Assembly (NCBI RefSeq): GCF_032062135.1
Contig: NC_092862.1
Span: forward strand, 92,829,478 to 92,893,477
Direction: 5' to 3'
Source: Pyxicephalus adspersus
Lineage: Eukaryota > Chordata > Amphibia > Anura > Pyxicephalidae
DNA: 64,000 nucleotides
Shown: in pieces, positions 43,645-55,411 of the stretch
Position numbering within the stretch: the first letter of the stretch is position 1
Layout of the letters: every line of letters begins with the position of its first letter
Notes under the pieces: generated by a model
Told to the model about the DNA's origin: nothing
The model's database searches: none
The model's input: the letters and a program-made list of their open reading frames with translations, nothing else
Made by a program: the position numbers and the translations under genes

Positions 43645-45570
43645 AACCAAAATAAAGTTTGAACTCAAGATGCATTTTAGGAACTCTTTTCTTCGTTTTT
43701 CTTCTATAGTTTGCAATACTGCACTTACTGATCCTCCCTCCCATGTCTAATATTTATCCTGTAACATATGTGCTGGTGATGTTTAAACATCCTTTGTGCA
43801 GACTATTCTAAACTTTGACCAGGCACAAGTATATCGACAGGAAATGACAAACTAAGTAGAACTAATAAAAAAGAAGAAATAGGACACATTAACAACTATT
43901 CTTATAACCTATTGTGTAAACAAAGAAAAATACATACTTGTTGACACCCATTGAAAATATTGAGCACATACAAAAATTCCCAAATCTATGTTAGGGTTTT
44001 ATCTGGTTTATTAAATACAAAAATGGTAATATTTAGTTCAGTTATCCAACCATGTGTAAAGCAACTACCTAATCATTTATTTAATTTAAGCATGATTAAT
44101 TTACATAAAAATATAAAACACAATTTATTGTGTGAACAATATTAACTCCTTTAGTAAATCACCCTCATTGACCCTGGTTTATAGTTAGGTAACTTTAAAG
44201 TGTGTGCCAGGGACAAGCTCAGGGTACTTAAGTATGGGTATACTGGTTGATTTTTGAAATGTGAATTGCATATGGTGGCTGGCTCAATGCATGGTTTCTG
44301 TATCCAACATGTATTGTTTAGCAAGTATAACATCTTAATATAACATAGTAATCTAACAAATATATTTTTATTTTTTTTTTGTTCCTAATATAAGTTGTTG
44401 TTTAAAGCTGTCTTCATTTAGTACAGGCTCCACTTAGTACACAATACTACTGATTCATTCGGGCTAAAACATTCCTTCAGTGTGTGGTTAAGCAGTACAC
44501 ATATATATGGGGTTTAAAAGTCTTTTTCCCTAATTCATATTTTGTATATCTCAATCTAGTCCAACAAAACCTACATTTCTATCAATCCAGCAGCCACTAT
44601 TATATATAAATAATGGATGGCTAATGATAACCGTGTGCACTTTTATGGATCACTCAGATTTTTTATCATTCCTGTAAACTATTAGACCTTTAATACTTAT
44701 ACCCTGAATTTGTGAATGCGGTCTGTGTGCGTGTGTTTTTTTTTGTAATACAGTCACATTGTTAACGGTTTAATCTCAAATCTCAAAGCTATTCAAAATT
44801 TTCTCAAATTATCTGTAACAAAAGCACAAAAGTATACGAGAAGGCAATTCTTTGCATTTGATCACAGCATGGTAGATGGGACTTGGAGCAACAACAGATG
44901 GCTGTAAAAATCTGGATGCATTTTTAAAATGATAAAAGTTCTTAATTTAGGCTTTATTGATCACTTTTCTGGTGTACATACTTTAAAATGCTGTGCATTC
45001 CGCATTTCTACTCCATAAAGTGTAAATCCATTCGTTGGTCCTTCTGTTCTTGCGCTACAGAACTATATTGTAAACAAAGCAAGACAAATAAATAAAAATA
45101 ATGAAGTATTTAAAATAGTATTGGGAGACAGCTGTCTGGTATACACACGAAGAAGAACAACTCACATCACTTCAATGTTCATTTATTTGCGCTGAAATCA
45201 AATAACATTCAATGAGTTATGGAATGTTATAATATAAAAAACGCAGGTAGTGCTGTTGTTCCAACACTGGTTCAAAGCTTTACATCTTAATAAATGCGCA
45301 TTAGTAACTGTTTTGTTGTTATCTTTTGCTCTTTGTATTGGAGCATGTAAAAAGGCAAATTTGTAGCCATATAATCAAATCAGATGTAAAAAAAATAATT
45401 TATCTGTTTTATGCAGTAGTGATTTTTACAATTGCTATTCATATTTGTTTTTGTTTATTTGTTTATTTTGTTAATTACTGAACAATTCATCTAACCATGA
45501 ATGATTGTTTGCAATTAAACCACTTTTTTCCAAGTTTTTTCCCAGCAGTGTGTTAATAGCCAAGGTAGTC
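43645..45570. other. No gene recognised
   Basis: AT-rich intergenic DNA. Short frames only, no terminal repeats seen. Confidence 0.5.
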
Positions 45571-45589
45571 TGAATTGAAAATTCCTACT

Positions 45590-45900
45590 ACTAGGTTCAA
45601 GAGACATAAAGAAAGGATCATGATCAGAACCCAACAGAATATTCCAAGGACATACCAAATGTCAAAAGTCAGAAGAGGTAGTAAGTCCGTAGGGAACAGG
45701 TCAAGGTTAAGGTATAAAAGAATCCCTTTTGTAATCAGTCATGAAAGACACTCAGAAAAAAGCAGCAGGGCTTATTTGTTTTCACCAGGATATATTGCCT
45801 GCAAATAGGTTAACTTGCCTGGTCAATTGCATGCGCACAGGAGTTCATTCATTCCTGGGAACAAACTACATCTGGATTGTACACTGAGTAAAGAATAAAG
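45590..45900. repeat. Worn dispersed-repeat fragment
   Basis: GGGAACAGGTCAAGGTTAAG and nearby AGTCAGAAGAGGTAG resemble the GGTCAGGTAACAGGCCAAGG chain at 17.1 kb. AAGGTATAAAAGAAT follows, as in the other copies. Poorly preserved. Confidence 0.3.
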
Positions 45901-45904
45901 GAAG

Positions 45905-47115
45905 ATAATACATGAGATCACGCAGGTATGTTTGTTTTAATGCCGAAGGAACACTACCAGATTCACAGACACTAAATAAGATCAGTCAACAGCGTGCTGC
46001 CCAATAAACCGAGAACACAAAATTCCCTTGTATTATTTAAATATTTAAAAATAACAATAAATACTGCAAACATGCTAAAATTTACAACATTTACAAATTA
46101 CAATTCTTGTAAAAAACCCACTTCTAGTCAGAACAAGTACACAAGTTTTTACAATACATGCAGTGCTTTCTCTACAGGTAAAGATTACTTATCTTCACTA
46201 ACCTAAACATTAGCAAAGATAATGCTCAGCTGTCTCTTCCTCTTTGAATTCTTGCAAAACACAAAATACACATGTTTTAAATTACCTAAAAAGTAGTCAG
46301 TGCATAAATACAAAATGTTACAAAAGACAATCATACAAGCAAAACGGGTCTACAAAATAAAATCTGTGGATCATACCCTAAACAGCCACAGGTCTCACAA
46401 TAACATGGGAATTTTTGATTTTTAGATGTTAACTTTACATTGATGGAGTTTAATAATGAATTTTCAAGGTAGATACAAGGGTTGATAGTTGACTAACTAA
46501 TCCTGACTAACTTCAACAAGTAGGTTTAAACTTGGCAAAATCAGCAATGGCATGTATTCTTAGTACGGAGAACAAAAACATAATGTGTATTTATAAGCAC
46601 TAAAGAAAGAAAAGCTTCTGTGTTTGCCAAAGCTAATACCCAGATACCAGTGTTAAACTGCTTTAAATGCAAATGTTTATTATCCTCTGGATCATATCAG
46701 TTGAAGTAATGCTTCCTGTTAAAAATATTGCTTATAATAAATTGTTTCTCACTTACAACCAAATAATATTAATTGCTGCTGTATGTCTAAAATCTACAGT
46801 AATTGACCCAGGGCTTTAAATTAGGAAATAAGCACATTCATTTATGAAGTCTGGCTGCATTTTAACAGGATTTTGACTGATGGCAGCAAGTAATACATTA
46901 TGATATAAATTCTGAAATTGATTTGTGTTTTTTTTTTTTGCAGTATGTTTTTTATTTGGATAAAGCAAACCGCTTAATTCACAATTAGATAACGTATATT
47001 AGCTTTAGCTATCAAAGGATTTTCATTCTGTTTAATGATCCTGGTACCTCTGCCAGGCAGTCAAATCTGGTACCTCCACTGCGGAGGAAACACATGACTG
47101 TGGGAAAACATAGTT
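45905..47115. other. No gene recognised
   Basis: AT-rich DNA with no coding or repeat signature beyond a T11 run near 46930. Confidence 0.5.
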
Positions 47116-47119
47116 AAAC

Positions 47120-47780
47120 TTGAATCCCCCCCACACACTACAAAACCCCTTAATCCTTCCACCCCTTTATTACCCCACTCTACAACTTTAATTCTTAACC
47201 CCAAATCATCAACAAATTAGTATTCATGTAATAATTATAAAATTAAATACCAATTAAGCACAATACCATAACAATGCTGATTCCCCCAATTATTTTCTCA
47301 CTGGTTGCTGGTCCTCAAAGGCCACCACATTATACATTTTTGGGGTCTGCACCTTAGAATACAATTGCTTCCAGCCACCCATACTCCCAGCTCGGGAACG
47401 AATATATACTTTCTTTCCTGTGCAGACCCACTAAAACAATTTACACCAAACCATTAATCAAAACCAGGGGCTCCAAACCATAGATGGGTCCCTAAAACCA
47501 TTATTATTACCAACCAGCACACTACACTCGAGGACCTCAACCGCCCACACCAACCAACAAAACCCCCAAAAAGGGAGGGAGGGTGGGAAAACTTTCTCTG
47601 TTAGCTGTCTCTCTCTGAAAAGACCCTTACTTCCTCATCCTGAACTTTTATCACCTTTTGCCTCCCCCTCCCTTACACCCCCTCCCATTTGGCTCGCTTC
47701 CCTCCAAAACGTAACCCTATACTGTCTGCTCCCTGTCTGCCCAGTCATGTGGGCCTTTACCAATGCTCCTTTTCTCGCAC
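47120..47780 (-). repeat. C-rich, strand-skewed tract, possible retroelement
   Basis: The plus strand is C- and A-rich with few G for about 650 bp, then turns pyrimidine-rich near 47640-47720 (CCTCCCCCTCCCTTAC). Read on the minus strand this is a G/T-rich transcript-like stretch with a GTGATAAAAGTTCAGG TATA-like site near 47650. Such skew is common in LTR regions. No ORF or ends were found. Confidence 0.3.
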
Positions 47781-48579
47781 GTTACACGCCTAAACGGTTG
47801 ATGAATATTACACCCTTTCCTGTTCATATCAAAATATAAGGACAGAAGAAACAGCATATTGATGGGTCATAAATATATATATATATATATTTTTTTTTTA
47901 CATTTCAGTTGACCAGATATTACAGATATTAGTTTAAGTAACTAACCGAAAAAAAAAGGCTTCCAGCCATTGAAGAAAAAAATAGGTAATTGGCAAAAAA
48001 AGTAAAGGTTAGCAATGACAACCTATATTATAGGCACAGAAAAATAACAAAACATGAAGGTTTCCTGTTTTTCCACAGAACAGTTAGTCCTGGTTGCTGG
48101 GTTTTTGGGGTTTTCTTTTTATTGTTTTGTGTTGTATGCATTTATTATTCAAGTCTTTTGAATAGGATCAAAGAATACAGTGTTTGGATTTGAGCTGTTT
48201 TTCTTTGGATCCAGAACTCAGAATTTCAGCTATTTCAGGACTTGTGCTCACACATTCGGAATTATCCAATGACAGGCTGCCAAAATTGCACACCTGTCTT
48301 CTTTTTTGTATAGAGGGCTGATGTTAGTACAACTCTTTAGAAAAGATGGTAAACATCTAGCTAAGGCACCATTTTCTGTTAGTCAGGGAGAGAACTTGGA
48401 GCTAATCTAAGGAAAGATAGGACTAACAAAATTTTGCATTCTGCTTTTTACTTTGGGCTTTTCTACTTAAGGCAAAAATATTTCGGGGGTAAGTGCTTTT
48501 GCGAAATGTCATTTTGGTTAAGAGCATGTGAGAAAATACTTTGGGAAAAGTGCATGGGCAAGTGTCAGCACAGCAATAA

Positions 48580-48915
48580 TTTCCAGTTATACACAGGCAT
48601 TTTTTCCATTGTTGCTAATAAGATTTGCCTGTTTTTCATGTTGTGACTGTTAACCTTGTGAAATCACAATAAACTGTTCCAGTTATACACAGGCATTTTT
48701 TTCCCATTGTTATGTAAAAAGGCCCTGTTTTCCCATGTAATATCTATTACCAAGTGTAATCACAGAAATTAGTTACAGTTCTACACAGGCAACTTTTTTC
48801 ATTGTTTTTGCTTGCAGTTTTGCCTGTATTTTCATATTGAAGTTAGTTCAGTTATACATGGGTAGTTTTTTTCTCTTTGGGACATAAAAGTTCCCTATTT
48901 TCTTAATACAGTTAA
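48580..48915. repeat. Tandem array with 96-bp period
   Basis: Units starting TTCCAGTTATACACAGGC occur at 48581 and 48677. Diverged starts follow at 48773 (TTACAGTTCTACACAGGC) and 48847 (TTCAGTTATACATGGG). The first two intervals are 96 bp and the third about 74 bp. Four units. Confidence 0.8.
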
Positions 48916-49239
48916 AGGTCAGCAGAACAAAAAATAGATTGGGACTGCCAGTCCAGTGTTCCTTAAAGTAGCTAGTGATTTTCCATGAAAAATTTATTGT
49001 AAACCTTGAAATAAAGTCTTAATTCTGGTTGTACATATTGACTGATTCAATTATATCAACTTAATTTGATTTTGGCCATTTTGCTCACATCCTATTAAGA
49101 CCCATAGCATAGTATTAGATTGGTTTGAAGGACCTCAGGTATAAACAAGCTTAAAAAAACTTCTAGGATCTGAGGTAAAAGTCAGTCAAATTTAGGTCAG
49201 CAGCTAAATTTAACCTAGGCATTTAACCTTTGTAAACAC

Positions 49240-50252
49240 TAGAGATGAGCGTGCAAATTTATTAAATTCAGTTTTGCAGAAAATTGGGTTGTTCTAAACA
49301 TGTCAGCGAGAACGGCCTTTGTAAATTCGTCCGGCGAGACCGAATTTTAGGGTCCGCCCCCTCCTGATTGCTGTTGCAGCCCTGTAGTATGTGTTCCTGG
49401 ATAGAGAAAAAAAGGCAAGAACACATACCCTGTTTCCCCGATGATAAGACACTGTCTTATTTTTTTTTGAAGGCCAAAATATGCTCTAGGGCTTATTTTC
49501 AGGGGGATGCCTTATTTACCCATGAAGAAGACTACAGTACACAGTTATTGTTCATGTGCCCACCGCACCACGCGATTCTGGTAAGTAATCGGTGGGTGGC
49601 TTATTTGCGGGGGGGGGGGCTTATTTTTCATTTTTACCTAAAAAGGGGGGGGCTGTCGTATTTGATGGCCCTGCCTTATCATCGGGGAAACACGGTACTA
49701 CTAGTACAGGGCGGCAACAGCAATCAGGGGAGCGTAACTGTCAGCCTGTAGTATGTGTTCCTGGCTAGAGTTTCTCTATTCAGGAACACAGGACTCCTGT
49801 GTTCTTGGATAGGCAAACTCTATCCAAGAACACAAACTACTAGTACAGGGCGGCAACAACAGTCAGGGGAGCGGAACTGTCAGCTCTGCTGCCCTGATTG
49901 CTGTTGCAGCCCTGTAGTATGTGTTCCTGCATAGAGTTTCTAGAGTATCCAGGAACACAGTGTGAGTCTCGCTGGCTGCTCATGAAAAAAATGCAGCCGT
50001 GGGAAAAATCCTCTGATTTTTCCCACGGTTGCATTCATTCATGAGCAGCCAGCGTTGATTCATAAACGCAAACCGCAAGACTCATTCTGAGAGGAGGAGT
50101 ACCACGGTTGCATTCATAAATGCAGCCGTGGGGATCCTCCTCTCAGTGAGAGAATGAGGCAAGCCCTCATTCTGATCTGTAGTGCTGACATTTTGCAAAC
50201 CCATCGAAACTTTGAGGAAATTTTCGGGAGAATGCCAGAGACATCATCTCTA
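49240..50252. mobile_element. hAT-type MITE with exact 8-bp target duplication
   Basis: GTAAACAC at 49232-49239 and at 50253-50260 is a perfect 8-bp direct repeat. It brackets ends TAGAGATGAGCG and CATCTCTA (inverted TAGAGATGA). Inside, the units GATTGCTGTTGCAGCCCTG and TAGTATGTGTTCCTGG recur in both orientations. A hairpin with 40-bp arms and 4-nt loop lies at 49970-50010/50015-50054, and another at 50081-50115/50118-50157. About 270 bp is a later insertion. Frames inside (for example 49368-49751) are not genes. Confidence 0.85.
49428..49695. mobile_element. TA-target MITE nested in the hAT MITE
   Basis: The ends TGTTTCCCCGATGATAAG (from 49431) and CTTATCATCGGGGAAACA (to 49692) are exact inverted repeats, flanked by TA at 49426-49427 and 49696-49697. 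Removing it joins AAGAACACA to TACTACTAGTACAGGGC, which matches the uninterrupted sister unit at about 49827-49849. The insertion is therefore shown within the window. From memory the family occurs in several vertebrate groups. Confidence 0.9.
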
Positions 50253-50585
50253 GTAAACACCTAAAGTTGAGTTTTATTAACACAACAAATGTTTGAAATG
50301 TATTGCGTTATTTAGTCAATTTGTGCGATTTTAAAAAACTGATATATTTCTGTTTTTAAGGATTTATTTTCTCCTTCCTTTCCTCAGTTGTTTAGTCAAA
50401 ACTTCTCATGCCCTTATTGACTTTAGCACACCAGGTGTATCTGCCAGCCCCTGCTTCTTTGAGTTGCTTTATGGTTATCCAGAGTTTCACAAATCTGGTT
50501 TATCCATCTTGGCCCTGCTTTCTCTTTCCCCTTTCTCCCAGCATTAAAGTCTTTTCCACTGAGTTTTGTTTGCATTTTTCTTTAA

Positions 50586-50731
50586 TAAGATTGTAAGCTC
50601 TTCTGGGCGAGATCCTCTCCTGCTCCTGTGTAATTCTTTGTATCGTTCTGTAATTTGCAACCCCTATTTAATGTACGGCACTGAGTTGCATGTTGGCGTT
50701 ATATTAATACTGTTTATTAATAATAATAGAT
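50586..50731 (+). mobile_element. L2-type LINE 3' tail, second tail-only copy
   Basis: It runs from GATTGTAAGCTCTTCTGGGC to TGTTGGCGTTATATTAATAC and an AATAATAATA tail, collinear with 13731-13876. A tail-only, truncated copy. Confidence 0.75.
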
Positions 50732-50734
50732 AGA

Positions 50735-53295
50735 GAGTTGTATTTGGGAGACAAGGGGTTAACTAAAGCACCACATCTTACTTTCACAGCTGAATGGTAA
50801 AGCTATGTTGACCATAGCCTATTCAACTTTTTCTTAGTAAAGTGATGTCTACTACATGTCCAATTGTGTTTTAACTTCCCTTAAGTGTTTTTTTAATTTC
50901 TTGGCTGCAGTCGCCATCTGCAGAGATCTTTGAACCCAGCAAAAAAGATTGTCATAAACCCCATTTCCCCATCTATTTGCACAGGTTTCATTGGAATAGA
51001 TGATATAGACGTAACTGATTAATGAAAGGCCACAATGCAGCATTGCACTCCTATATCTATTAAGAGCATCAGTTATTCCATGTTCAGGTGAAACATTGTT
51101 TTGCTTCAAGATTCCTCAAAAAAAAGTTGCCACAAAACTGGTGACAAAAGCTGGTGAAAGCTTTTTTGTAAGCTATTTCATAAAACACCAAAAGTGGCTT
51201 GGTCATGGCCGAGACTAGGACAAGATACTCTATTATCTTTATCTATTATCTCTATTATCTACGCAACATACTCTAATATCTTTGCCAAGAAAATTCTATG
51301 AACAGGCAACCAAAGACCAGAAAATTTGGTACTGGAACATGAGTCCTTCAGGTCTGAAGATGCCTAACAAGCAACTGGGGAAGAACAAATACGAGTATTT
51401 TAAGTGCTAAGGATGATGACGAATTAAAGCCAAGTGGACATCCAACTGCTGAAAGAAAAATCCAATGTTAAAAACAACATTAAACTATTGCTTCAATAAC
51501 TATACCATTAGTTTCAACATCCAGGACCCCTCTTCAGTGCAGTCAAAAAGAAAGGAAGGGAGACGCTGTTCATGCCCTGTTCTCTAACCACAGACTATAT
51601 ATATGTAGTCACACTGGGACAAAGAGGGCGCCTGTGTTACATTTTCATATATATATTTATTCATATTCACACACATACTTGATACAAATACTTCCTGGAA
51701 AATGTTTGTTTATTAAAGTAAATATATTTTTTATGCTCGCATGACTTTATGCTTTATTTGTATGTTGTTTGCAATCATTAGTATCAAAACAGATTGACCT
51801 AACATTTAAAACTGAAGTGATGAGGAAATGCAATGTCTTATTTAATTACTTGTTTACAACATTGACTGGTGGCTGCAAATAAAAAATGAATATTTTAATC
51901 TGGAATATCCAAGATCATATCTGCTGAATGACTATTTAATGACTTGTATAATGTTTGTTAATGGAATTCTGACTTTGGTACATAGTGTATCTTTGGCTGT
52001 GTGTGAAATGATTGTCCATTTTTATAGTTAACATGGGTTCAATTAATTGCGGAGTGCATCATGTGATATACCAGTGTAAAGTAACTGTTGTTACTAACTT
52101 GTGTTTAAATTTGTGATTAATCAGCCCTGAAAAATATATCGTAATTGATAAAATGTTGTTTTCATTAAACTGTTGCTGTAGGAAAATGTAATATCAGTCC
52201 AAACTCTACTAAATGTTTAGAAGCTATATATGTTATTATGTTCTGCCCAAGGAGATAACAATGATTCTGATAATGCAAGGGCTGCAAAACCTGATGTAAT
52301 TATTGCCTAGAGTCTTATTGGAAGAACTGCTAAACCTTGAACACAAATTGTTATGCCTTAAAAAGGAGTTCCGGTGTTTGGATTGTAGCATCTGCTCAAC
52401 GACCATCTGGTTTGGGCCAACCGTCTATTAAAAGGAGTAAGATAAACAGGGGTGATAAAAAAAAAACAAATTTTTAATTTATTGAAATTCCGACATTCTC
52501 ATTCAAAATCCAAGTCTCATGAATTTTGAACTTAGAACTAAGAATTTCATAGTTTTAGTAAGTAATGTTCCAGTATTGGGCTAAAATTAATAAAGATTGT
52601 ATCTTTTAATTAATTTGAGCAAATATAATTTTTAGATGAGTATTCCAATGGAGAGGATTAGGTTAAAATTATAATCATGCTAACATTATTGTTGTTTGTC
52701 AGTATTTATTGATAGTCCTCTGTAGTAGCCGAGTTAGCCATCTAAATCTCCCAGGGGTCACAATTTAGATGCTTCTGTATTGGCCTCCAAAGTAACTGGC
52801 TCCTCAATGTTAGAGAACATTGTATTTAAAATCCTGTTAAAATGCACTTAATTTGGAACATTGAATAAATGAACACAACCAACTTGATTGTTGGTTGATC
52901 GAGTTGGTTGAATTACAAAGGATGATAAGACTTTTACTAAATAAATAATTAAAAACCATGATTACCTTATCTCACCAAAGTGGTCACCCTCCTGGTTAGT
53001 TGACACGACTGCTGCTGGGTCTAATGCCAGCCCTCTGCTGGATGCAATAAGCAGGAAATACTGTGAATTAGGGTGGTGGGAAGGCCTCTCCCAGATGGCG
53101 GAAACACTAGGGGCAACACTTCTGAGATACTGCTGTTCTCCCAAATGGCCACCGAGCAGCACTTTTGTTGCTCCCACAGCCTTCCCAACATGTGAAGGGT
53201 GGAGTTCCACAAAGTGGGTTGTCCAGCACAAGCCTAGGCTGTGGAAGACTGTGTTGCCACTGCTGCTAAACCAGCAATACTGTAGAAGTTGTGGA
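50735..53295. other. No gene recognised
   Basis: AT-rich to about 52.9 kb. 52960-53295 is GC-richer with frames on both strands that match nothing I know, and it may be part of an unrecognised repeat. ATATATATGT lies near 51597. Confidence 0.5.
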
Positions 53296-53694
53296 GTGTC
53301 TTAAAGCAGACCTAAACTCTAACATCAGTCCTAATATTAGATATCTATTCTCACCTCCTTACAGTGGAATGCCAGTCCCCCTCAGTAGCGCTGGATGCGT
53401 CAGCTTGCATCAATGAAAAATAAAACTTTCCTTATATGTATGGAAGCAGCCAAGTTGTGTGTGGCAAACTGTCATGCAATCCAGTCCTGACCTTCTCCTC
53501 TGCCCACAGCCCTCACTCAATGCTCAAACCACCCAGGCTCTCTAACCAGTCAGTCGGTGCGTTTGTTGTTGTTGTCTTCTGGGATTGGTTGGTGCTGATG
53601 TTATAGATACACAAAAGATCAGGGACCCCATCCCACTGCCATATCAGACCCCTGCACAGCATCATCACCATCATCCTCAACTGTGGAGCCCCTT

Positions 53695-53985
53695 GTCACC
53701 CTAATTTCCCATCTTTTCACCCTACACTGTGTTGTCACCCTCATCCATAATGTTACCCTATTTTGTATTGTCACCCTCATCTGCCTTGTTTTCATAATCA
53801 ACTTTTTCACCCTGATATGTGTTGTCACCCTAATTCATGTTGTCACCATAATCTGTGTTGTCACCCTAAACTGGTTTGACACCCTAATTCGTGTTGTCAC
53901 CCCAATCTGTGTTGTGACCATAATTCACAATGTTACCTTATTCTGTGTTGTCACCCTCATCCACAATGTTATCCTAATCTGTGGT
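53695..53985. repeat. 18-bp minisatellite (16 units)
   Basis: Units of the type GTCACCCTAATTCGTGTT repeat 16 times, one of 21 bp and the rest exactly 18 bp. Because 18 is a multiple of three, one frame stays open and spells degenerate VTLIHV hexapeptides; this is a consequence of the period, not evidence of a gene. Confidence 0.9.
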
Positions 53986-54144
53986 GCCCGGTGACCCCAA
54001 TAAAATCCTTCTATTCAGTTGTGAAGTCTCCCTGTTGAGGAGCTGAGCTGACACCCCTCTCCCCCCACTCCTGCATTTGACATAAACAGAGAGTGGTGGT
54101 GCTGGAGAGTGAGAGGCATCATCACATGATAGGGAAAATTAGAA

Positions 54145-54247
54145 AAAAAAGCACTAAACTTGCTGACAAATCAAGGCAGTGATTCTAAACCACTCCAACC
54201 ACTTGCTAACCAACCTTTGATTGGTTAGCAAGTTTAGTGCTTTTTTC
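54145..54247. repeat. Inverted repeats with alternative pairing
   Basis: Segment A (54145-54176, GCACTAAACTTGCTGACAAA) is the imperfect complement of segment C (54221-54247). The latter also pairs perfectly over 13 bp with segment B (54201-54213, ACTTGCTAACCAA), leaving a 7-nt loop. A-C and B-C pairing exclude each other. Confidence 0.75.
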
Positions 54248-54659
54248 ATATTTGGCTGAAGATGTCAATCTCCTGAGAGTCTTTGTAGCCTTATTTGACA
54301 GTTTAGGGAGCTTAGAAGCTTCAAACGAAAGTAAAACCCAGACAGATCAGAATAACTTCAATAGTAATAAAGCTCAAGTTTAAAGTGTGAGTTTTGGTCC
54401 GCTTTAAGTGGCTTGCCACCCAAAGTGCCTTTTGCACCACTTCACTCAATACCAGAAATATTCAGCGCAATGCAGGGAGAGCCATCCTGGCAAATACATG
54501 GACAACAAGGGGCAGCCAAGTTGATGTTATGCTGTTAGCACGTTGTTCACAAGTTCAGCATGGTTTTCAGCTCACTGGTTGCTCAGAAGGTTTTGTGCAA
54601 CTAGTACAGTTAATCCCAAACAGCAAGTTCAAGTGGGTTGAGTATGTCTCTGAATGAGG

Positions 54660-55230
54660 CATCAAATTGTGGATTTGGGGACCAACAAAAATGCCTGCTT
54701 TCATTTTAGCATCTGTTATAACTTTTCTAAACTTGTCCTTCAGATACTGAAAACCCATACCATTACAGTCCATTGAACCGACTAAGTTTTTCATTAATCT
54801 AAGTTTCTAAACGTTCCACTTGTGTTCTAAATAGTTCATCAATTTTAAAACGACCTCCATGGATTTTTATTTCTCTTTTATTCCCTCGGCATGAGCAAGA
54901 GGAACAGAATGATTTTCGTTACCTTTATGCAGCAATACAGCTTTCAAACTTGCTTTGCTTGAGTCTATGAAAAATCTCCACTGCTCTGGTATGTATTCGC
55001 AACCTAACTTCATCATCAGACCACTCATGTCGGTACAGAAGCAAATGTCGTTTTCCAGCTTGTAATAACCTGCGAACTTTGTGTGACGATCAGGAAAGTG
55101 TGAAGTTGTCGTTCCTTTTTGTAGCAAATTCCACTCCTTTAATCTGGAGGCTAACAGTTCAGACTTCTCTTTTGACAAAGACAGGTCCCTTACTAGATCA
55201 TTTAAATCTGATTGGCTTGGGTTCATAACA
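54660..55230 (-). pseudogene. Relic of an unnamed, widespread transposon-like protein family
   Basis: The minus-strand frame ending at 54867 contains RDLSLSKEKSELLASRLKEW, FCFC-like DICFCTDMSGLM and FIDSSKASLKAVLLHKGN. A second frame (54794 downward) has GFQYLKDKFRK and GIFVGPQI. From memory both belong to one uncharacterised protein common as multi-copy predictions in frogs, fish, hydra and arthropods, with these blocks about 100 residues apart; here that middle is deleted between about 54795 and 54870. Upstream residues (55230-55409) do not look conserved. Function unknown. Copy number and host range suggest a mobile element protein, which is inference. An active gene is excluded by the gap and frame break. 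Confidence 0.55.
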
Positions 55231-55411
55231 TTTATTACCATCAAGATCATCCTCCTGTTCCTCATCCGACATGTCACTGTCAGTAACAACAGAATCACAA
55301 TCAGGATAGATGATTTTTGACTTCTTGTCATCTTTGAAAACCCAGCAATTTTACTCAATATAAGCCAGCCTATCTCAACGCTACAACAGGCACTGGTGAC
55401 TAGGAGCATAA

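Larger units (their letters stand above)
53301..54407. mobile_element. TTAA-flanked element carrying a minisatellite
   Basis: The ends are TTAAAGCAGACCTAAACTC (53301) and, read inward from 54407, TTAAAGCGGACCAAAACTC. They agree at 17 of 19 positions, including the TTAA target. Length is 1107 bp with no transposase. TTAA duplication fits piggyBac or Kolobok/T2-type families; Xenopus T2 MITEs begin TTAAAGG, which is close but not identical. It holds an 18-bp minisatellite and a two-way hairpin. Confidence 0.8.

Noticed and set aside
53619..53994. 103-codon plus frame rich in VTL and a 69-codon minus frame
   Set aside because: The 18-bp minisatellite period is a multiple of three, which keeps frames open. 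No start context or homology.
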